From the NCBI GenBank assembly GCA_048054495.1, contig JBGMQN010000054.1, positions 1 to 64,000 on the forward strand: 64,000 nt of DNA, read 5' to 3'. The notes under the pieces are model-generated. The model was not told the origin of the DNA and did no database searches. It saw only the letters and a program-made list of their open reading frames with translations. Numbering within the stretch: position 1 is the stretch's first letter; each line of letters starts with the position of its first letter. The translations under genes and the position numbers were made by a program. Positions 58,938 to 64,000 of the stretch are shown piece after piece. Source of the stretch: JADFRG01 sp048054495. GTDB lineage: Bacteria > Chloroflexota > Anaerolineae > Anaerolineales > E44-bin32.

Positions 58938-60103
58938 GCGAGACTGGACTGAGGCTGGGGGTCGTCGGCTGCGGCAATGTGACGGTCGAGCGACATATTC
59001 CTGCGGTCAACCGACTGGATGGCGCACGCGTCGTGGCCGTGGCCGATCCGGTTGATGCGCGAGTCGCGGCCGGGCGCGCGGTCGCCGAGCTGCCCGAATC
59101 CCAAGCCTTCAGCTCGTTTTCTGCGATGGCGGATGCCTGTGAGCTGGATTACGTGCTGGTTGCCGTCCCCCCGTCGGTACGCGGAGCTATCGTCGAAGAT
59201 GCATTTGAGCGTGGCCTCGATGTTCTCTCCGAGAAGCCATTAGCAACTAGTCCCTTAGAGGCTGCCAAAATGATCGAGCGGGCGCGAAGCCTCGGACGAA
59301 AATTTGGAGTGGTGCATAACTACCTGTTCTTTCCGGAGTATCGGCTTGTTCGGGAGCTGGTCGACCAAGGTGAAGTCGGTGCGCTGCGACATATCGCCAC
59401 TAACTTCTTGGGTGTCCCCGACGCCCCGGGTAATGATGAATACCGACCGCGCTGGCGGCATGATCTGGACGAAGCCGGCGGCGGAGTGCTCATGGATATG
59501 ATCCATGTCTTCTACCTGGCGGAGTACCTGATGGGGGACCAGATCGCCGGCGTAAGCGCGGTCGTCGACAACTTGGGGCTGCCAAACGATCAGGTCGAGG
59601 ATTTTGTGCTGGCGCACTTATACTTCCCGGAAGGCTACGTGTCGATAAATTTGAGCTGGAGCGAGGGCCCGGGGGGTTTGGAAGTTACCGGCTCAAGCGG
59701 CAGGATCCTCGCCTTCTACGAGGATTTCAAGACCGGACCCTTCTCAACTTTCGAAGACCTGACGCTGGTGAACGAGACCGGCAAAAAAGTCTACCGACCG
59801 AGGCGGGGCCAAGAAGTCATCGACGATACGTTTGATGCATTGCATCTGGATTTCTTCGAGGCGGTGAGAGACGATCGAGATCCGGTGGCCACCGCGGAAG
59901 ACGGAGCCCGCACCCTGCAAGCCGCGCTGGCTACCTACTCTTCAGGGATGTTAGGACGCCGCGTGCCGCTTCCGCTGCGGGTAGACGATCCGGTCTATCA
60001 GGAAGGCGTGGTCGGGTTGCGCCAAATTCCGCCTCATGAGTTTGACCCTCTTAGAGGGAAGCCGCTATTCGGGATGCAGCCGGTTGGAGACACAACATTA
60101 TGA
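58934..60103 (+). CDS. Second Gfo/Idh/MocA-family oxidoreductase
   Basis: This 389-residue NAD(P)-dependent dehydrogenase has the Rossmann loop GVVGCGNVTVERHI, LDVLSEKPLATSP (EKP) and GGGVLMDMIHVFYLAEYLMG in the substrate region. The His of the usual D-x-x-x-H-D site lies in DMIHVF. It starts with a GTG overlapping the iolG stop by 4 nt and ends in an ATGA overlap with the next gene, so the three are translationally coupled. A role on another inositol isomer or on an inosose is suggested by context only. Confidence 0.87.
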   Translation: MSETGLRLGVVGCGNVTVERHIPAVNRLDGARVVAVADPVDARVAAGRAVAELPESQAFSSFSAMADACELDYVLVAVPPSVRGAIVEDAFERGLDVLSEKPLATSPLEAAKMIERARSLGRKFGVVHNYLFFPEYRLVRELVDQGEVGALRHIATNFLGVPDAPGNDEYRPRWRHDLDEAGGGVLMDMIHVFYLAEYLMGDQIAGVSAVVDNLGLPNDQVEDFVLAHLYFPEGYVSINLSWSEGPGGLEVTGSSGRILAFYEDFKTGPFSTFEDLTLVNETGKKVYRPRRGQEVIDDTFDALHLDFFEAVRDDRDPVATAEDGARTLQAALATYSSGMLGRRVPLPLRVDDPVYQEGVVGLRQIPPHEFDPLRGKPLFGMQPVGDTTL

Positions 60104-61050
60104 AGATCGGACTGTTCACGGATTCGCTCGCCGACCTGGGTTTCGAAGACGCGCTGGATTGGTGCGTGTCGCAGGGGATCGAAGCGGTGGAGATTGGGAC
60201 GGGAAACTTTTCCTCCTCGCCCCACTGCGATCTCGATGCGCTCTTGAGCGACAAGCAGGCTCGGGAGAAGTTTCTAGGTGCAATCCACGCGCGCGGGCTC
60301 ACCCTTAGTGCATTGAACTGCAACGGGAATTTGCTGGATCCGGATCGTGAACGGGGGGCCACGTCGAAGGAAGTATTCAACAAGACTCTGGAAGCCGCTA
60401 ATCGGCTCGAGCTAGACACCATCGTTACGATGAGCGGCTGCCCGGGTGACCTCGAGGGCGGGAGCTATCCAAATTGGGTGACCTGCATCTGGCAGCCTGA
60501 ATACGTCGAACTCGTGGAGAGGCAGTGGGAAGAGGTGATCGCGCCGTTCTGGATGGAAGCCGCGGAGAAAGCGCGCGGACTTGGCGTTCGGGTTGCAATC
60601 GAGATGCATCCGGGTCAGGCAGCCTATAACACGCGGTCGCTTCAAAGGTTGCGCGAGATTGGCGGTGTGGATGTGATTGGCGCGAACCTGGACCCGAGCC
60701 ACCTGTTCTACCAGGGCATGGATCCGAATCTGGTCGTACGCATGCTCGGTCACGGAGCGGTGTTCCATGTGCACGCCAAAGACACTCGCCTCGACCCGCA
60801 TGAAATGGCGCTTAACGGCACGCTCGACATACGACCCATGACTAAGGCCGGGGTACGGACCTGGGAGTATGTGACGCTTGGATTCGGCCACGGCGAGATA
60901 TTCTGGCGAAACTTCCTTAGCACCTTGCGCATTATGGATTATGATGGCGTACTCAGCATCGAACATGAAGACCTGCTGATGAGCTCGCGGGAGGGGATTG
61001 AAAAAAGCATCGTGTTCCTGCAAGGATTGACTCCGCGTACTAACCTCTGA
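60100..61050 (+). CDS. Sugar phosphate isomerase/epimerase-like barrel (IolH/IolI type)
   Basis: This 316-residue xylose-isomerase-like TIM barrel starts MKIGLFTDSLADLGFEDALD. Divalent metal ligands are expected in VAIEMHPGQAAYN, VIGANLDPSHLF, VFHVHAKDTRLD and VLSIEHEDLLM. It overlaps the upstream dehydrogenase by 4 nt (ATGA). A paired dehydrogenase plus barrel protein beside iolG/iolE suggests a second branch for another inositol stereoisomer. The exact reaction cannot be read. Confidence 0.86.
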   Translation: MKIGLFTDSLADLGFEDALDWCVSQGIEAVEIGTGNFSSSPHCDLDALLSDKQAREKFLGAIHARGLTLSALNCNGNLLDPDRERGATSKEVFNKTLEAANRLELDTIVTMSGCPGDLEGGSYPNWVTCIWQPEYVELVERQWEEVIAPFWMEAAEKARGLGVRVAIEMHPGQAAYNTRSLQRLREIGGVDVIGANLDPSHLFYQGMDPNLVVRMLGHGAVFHVHAKDTRLDPHEMALNGTLDIRPMTKAGVRTWEYVTLGFGHGEIFWRNFLSTLRIMDYDGVLSIEHEDLLMSSREGIEKSIVFLQGLTPRTNL

Positions 61051-61207
61051 TCGCTCGCGTGAGGGGTCTCCAAGCGCTACCATGGTCCGAACTCAGACCG
61101 CTTTAAAGCAAAATTCTGAGAGCAACGAAGGGAGGTGGATCGCACCCAATCGGTTGTCTTTGAAACTCAGTATATAGACCCTTTATTCTTCTAAGGAGGA
61201 GAACTCG

Positions 61208-62311
61208 ATGAAGTCAGTATGGATATCAGTTGGCTTGTTGGTCGCAGGGGGCTTAGTTGCGGCTGCCTGCGCGTCGCCAACGCCGATCGTTCAGACGGTT
61301 GTAGTTGAGAGTGAGGTCCAGGTCGAGGTCACTCGAGAGGTCGAAGTCGTGGTCGAACCTACCCCGATCGGCGGCGAACTATTCCTGTACTCATGTCTGT
61401 TTGACCCACCCCAGTACGGAGTGCTGTTCGAGACCTTCAAAGCTCAGTACGGTGTCACGGTGACATGCCTGGAAATGAGCAGCGGCGAGTCGTTGGAGCG
61501 GATTCGGGCCGAGAAGGAGAACCCCCAGGCCGACGTGCTGTTTGGCAATACCAACCTGGCACACGTGAACCTGACCGCGGATGGCCTCACGGAGCCTTAC
61601 AAAGGCACGGGCTGGAATAGCCTTCCCGATGGTCCGGTCAAGGATCCGGACGGTGGCTGGACAGGTTTGTATTACGGCGTAATGGGAATCGCATGCAGCC
61701 CGGAGCGGCTTGAAGAAATCGGCGCACCCTGCCCGTCATCCTGGGCAGAACTGCTCGATCCGGTCTACAAAGGCGAAATAGTCATCGCCAGCCCGGCAGC
61801 CTCGGGCACCTCATATACGGTGTTGAGTGGACTAGCTCAACTGATGGGCGAAGATGCTGCCTTTGAGTGGTACGCGGAGTTTGATAAGAACGTGGCCCAG
61901 TACACCTCGTCCGGCAGCGCCCCCGGCAAGATGGCCGCGGCGGGTGAGTTCGCAATAGGGATCTCGTTCGCCCACGACATCCAGGTGCAGCAGCAGAAGG
62001 GTCTGCCTGTACTTCTCAATTTCGCGTCAGAAGGTGTGCCCTTTGAGGTTGGAGGTATCTCGATCATCAAGGGCGCCAAGAACCTGGCCGCAGCGCAAGC
62101 CTGGGTGGATTTCGTGTTGACTCCCGCCTTCCAGCGCTATCACAACGACGTCTACAACAGAATCCCTGTCCTTGCAGGTGTTGAGCTCAAGGAGGGTTCC
62201 TTCGGCCTCGACGATGTCAAGCTCATCGAAGGCTACGACCCGACTGAGTGGGCCGCGGAGCGCGATAGGCTGGTTGCTCGGTGGCAGGAGGAAATCGGAT
62301 CTAAGCGGTAA
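61208..62311 (+). CDS. Iron(III)/small-molecule ABC transporter substrate-binding lipoprotein (AfuA/FbpA-like)
   Basis: This 367-residue protein has lipobox VAAAC (GGLVAAACASPTP) and a Val/Glu/Thr tether followed by an SBP_bac_6/8-type fold. The opening strand GELFLYSCLFDPPQYGVLFE, ADVLFGNTNLAHVNL, ASPAASGTSYTVLSGLAQLM and GISFAHDIQVQQQ match FbpA/AfuA/PhnS-type binding proteins. These bind ferric iron, hexose phosphates or aminoethylphosphonate; a sugar phosphate is attractive here, but unproven. The ATG is preceded by AAGGAGGAG. It is followed by a hairpin and the permease. Confidence 0.87.
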   Translation: MKSVWISVGLLVAGGLVAAACASPTPIVQTVVVESEVQVEVTREVEVVVEPTPIGGELFLYSCLFDPPQYGVLFETFKAQYGVTVTCLEMSSGESLERIRAEKENPQADVLFGNTNLAHVNLTADGLTEPYKGTGWNSLPDGPVKDPDGGWTGLYYGVMGIACSPERLEEIGAPCPSSWAELLDPVYKGEIVIASPAASGTSYTVLSGLAQLMGEDAAFEWYAEFDKNVAQYTSSGSAPGKMAAAGEFAIGISFAHDIQVQQQKGLPVLLNFASEGVPFEVGGISIIKGAKNLAAAQAWVDFVLTPAFQRYHNDVYNRIPVLAGVELKEGSFGLDDVKLIEGYDPTEWAAERDRLVARWQEEIGSKR

Positions 62312-62329
62312 ATCGACCGAATTCCGCAT

Positions 62330-62352
62330 GGGGGCAGGCATAGCCTGCCCCC
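62330..62352 (+). terminator. Intercistronic hairpin between binding protein and permease
   Basis: A 10-bp GC-rich stem (62330-62339 with 62343-62352) with an ATA loop and a pyrimidine-rich tail (TTCCTTTC). Its position between the binding-protein and permease genes suggests partial termination or 3' stabilisation to lower permease output. Confidence 0.75.
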
Positions 62353-62407
62353 TTCCTTTCACCGGCAGCTCACAAGCGCCCATCTCGAATCAAATCCAGA
62401 CCCTTTC

Positions 62408-64000
62408 ATGGCTAAGAGCCTTACTTTAATCCACAGGATCCGCAGTCGCCGCGCACTGATCATCATTGCGGTGGTCCAGATCGTCCTTCTGACCTTCATT
62501 GCTACGTGGGTCATGGATATCGTGATTGTGGAAGACACGCGGGAAGTAGTTGACGGAGTAGAGACGATCAGCTTTCGGCGCGAGCTGATCGGAGACCCTC
62601 TGCTTTTCGTCCTTGCGGCTATCGGTATGAGTCTGCCATTGATGTCGAGTAGGCTTCGCCGCGAACCGGTGATGATGCTCGCGGTGCAGCTCGCAATTGT
62701 CGCGCTGCTCATCTTTGTACTCTGGCCCGTGGCTCAGGTTTTTGTGGAGGGCTTTGAGGCAACCGAGGAGGGAGGGGGTTACTCGCTTGAGACCTTTCGG
62801 CGGCTATTCGCAAAGCCGATGGTGGCCCGCGCCTCTCGCAACACGATCTGGCTGGGAATAACCTCGGCCACGCTCTCGACACTGATCGGAGCGGTCGTGG
62901 CTTACGCTCTGACGTTGACGGACATACCCTGGAAACGATTTCTGAGGATTCTGGTGGTCCTGACGTTAGTATCGCCGCCATTTGCAGTGAGCTTCGCCTT
63001 CATCCTGTTGTTTGGTCGGCGAGGACTGATCACATACGACATTCTGAGAATACGCCAGTGGACCGTCTACGGTCCCGATGGGATTATCCTCGTCCAGCTG
63101 GTCAGCAATATCCCGTTGGCCGTTCTCATTCTCATGGCCGTGTTTGCTTCCATGAACAGAGATCTCGAAGACGCGGCTGAGGATTTGGGCGCAAAGACCT
63201 TCAGGGTGCTGAGGACGATTACCTTCCCCCTGGTTACGCCGGCGCTGCTGACCGCCTGGCTGCTAAATTTCATCGCATCCATTTCAGACTTTGGCAATCC
63301 GATGTTGATTGGAGGGGGTTTTCAGCTGCTTGCCCCCCAGGCCTATATACAGCGCGTGGAGTTGTATGACCCGCAGCTCAGCGCTGCGCTTGCGATGCTG
63401 CTGGTCATCCCGGCGCTGATCGCGTTTGGATTGCAGCACCGGATCAGCAACCGAAGGTCGTACGTAACCATCACAGGAGGCGCCCGCACGGGGCACGTAA
63501 GGAAGTTGCCAGGATTGTTTAAATGGCCCTTGTTCAGCATCGTGTTGTTCCTTGGATTGTTCAACTTGTTGCTCTACGGAGCCATCTTTGTTGGGGCGGC
63601 TGTGAAGGCCTGGGGGTTCGACTACACGCTTACGACGGATAATCTAAAGGCCCTACTCGTTACTGCCAATCAGCTTAGGAACTCCCTGGTGGTAGCGATT
63701 GGAGCCGGAATCCTGGGAGGATTTATTGGGATCATACTTGCCTGGCTGGTCAGTCGGCAACGCTTTCCCGGCCGCGGAGCGCTGGATTTCTCCGGTACCT
63801 TGATGTACGCCATCCCCGGGACGGTGGTAGGAATCGGCTACATCATCGCCTTCAATGCCGCGCCTTATCTGCTGACTGGAACATTCTTCATCATCATCGT
63901 GGCTTATGCCTTCCGGCGCCTCCCGGTCGGCCTTAGATCTGGTGTGGCCGCCGATAAGCAAATCGATCCGTCATTGGAGGAGGCTTCGCTGGATTTGGGC
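62408..64000 (+). CDS. Double-domain ABC transporter permease (AfuB/FbpB-like), 3' truncated
   Basis: The frame from ATG 62408 stays open for 531 codons to the window edge. The N-terminus (MAKSLTLIHRIRSRR) precedes several helices. The first EAA loop is LEDAAEDLGAKTFRVLRTIT, and a second permease domain begins about residue 415 (LRNSLVVAIGAGILGG) with its own EAA loop starting at EEASLDLG when the window ends. Two fused permease domains are typical of FbpB/AfuB/FutB-type importers. It would work with the binding protein encoded upstream. Confidence 0.88.
   Translation, partial: MAKSLTLIHRIRSRRALIIIAVVQIVLLTFIATWVMDIVIVEDTREVVDGVETISFRRELIGDPLLFVLAAIGMSLPLMSSRLRREPVMMLAVQLAIVALLIFVLWPVAQVFVEGFEATEEGGGYSLETFRRLFAKPMVARASRNTIWLGITSATLSTLIGAVVAYALTLTDIPWKRFLRILVVLTLVSPPFAVSFAFILLFGRRGLITYDILRIRQWTVYGPDGIILVQLVSNIPLAVLILMAVFASMNRDLEDAAEDLGAKTFRVLRTITFPLVTPALLTAWLLNFIASISDFGNPMLIGGGFQLLAPQAYIQRVELYDPQLSAALAMLLVIPALIAFGLQHRISNRRSYVTITGGARTGHVRKLPGLFKWPLFSIVLFLGLFNLLLYGAIFVGAAVKAWGFDYTLTTDNLKALLVTANQLRNSLVVAIGAGILGGFIGIILAWLVSRQRFPGRGALDFSGTLMYAIPGTVVGIGYIIAFNAAPYLLTGTFFIIIVAYAFRRLPVGLRSGVAADKQIDPSLEEASLDLG

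Noticed and set aside
1..64000. CRISPR arrays
   Set aside because: No regularly spaced short repeats were seen anywhere in the window.

Overview
The window looks like a chromosomal scaffold from an uncultured Chloroflexota bacterium, most like Anaerolineae or a related class. This is inferred from family resemblance, not from a search. The clues are four substrate-binding lipoproteins that carry a Val/Glu/Thr-rich tether just after the lipobox Cys, a Flp-type prepilin, a PknB-like receptor kinase, a serine hydroxymethyltransferase fused to GcvT, and moderately high GC. Two 100-N gaps (11607-11706 and 24191-24290) are each flanked by the same 55 bases on both sides. They are therefore almost certainly unmerged contig overlaps and not missing DNA.

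Region 1 (1-11.5 kb) is mixed chromosomal content. It holds the start of an amino-acid ABC operon, a receptor Ser/Thr kinase, a DoxX-like membrane protein, an ECF sigma factor with a small zinc-finger protein, and a 57-residue membrane peptide. Next come three tandem membrane proteins built from five copies of one undescribed two-helix unit. A DUF3179 lipoprotein follows whose only interruption is an in-frame TGA exactly at the first Cys of its CPxC motif, with a SECIS-like hairpin just downstream; it is a strong selenoprotein candidate. dcd, an FAH-family hydrolase, a methyltransferase and an RpiR regulator complete the region.

Region 2 (11.5-34.9 kb) is bounded by an intact tRNA-Val(TAC) and a 41-nt direct repeat of its 3' half, as expected for a segment inserted at a tRNA gene. 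Everything in it fits one catabolic programme arranged around a divergent GntR-controlled promoter near 27.8 kb. Leftward lie a dipeptide-type ABC transporter (dppBCADF-like), a membrane dipeptidase, a PLP dehydratase, a UroD-family methyltransferase, the formiminotransferase and cyclodeaminase, hutU, hutI and a broken pterin-dependent methyltransferase. Rightward lie hutH, a metallo-beta-lactamase-fold hydrolase, a divergent SHMT-like enzyme, a corrinoid protein and an MttB-family methyltransferase. Formimino groups from histidine and methyl groups from a methylated amine would both enter the tetrahydrofolate one-carbon pool.

Region 3 (34.9-42.6 kb) has an M1-type lipoprotein peptidase, the SHMT-GcvT fusion, an unlisted 48-residue Flp prepilin, a Lys-rich small membrane protein, gamma-glutamyltransferase and a DUF192 protein.

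Region 4 (42.9-64 kb) is a myo-inositol catabolic locus: iolB, a transaldolase-family protein, iolC, iolD, a sugar ABC transporter, a HAD/menorin-like fusion, a methylmalonate-semialdehyde dehydrogenase, an iolE-like protein, iolG, a second Gfo/Idh/MocA dehydrogenase, a second TIM-barrel isomerase, and the start of an iron/sugar-type ABC system whose double-length permease runs off the right edge. No IolJ-type aldolase is present, so the transaldolase is a candidate replacement.
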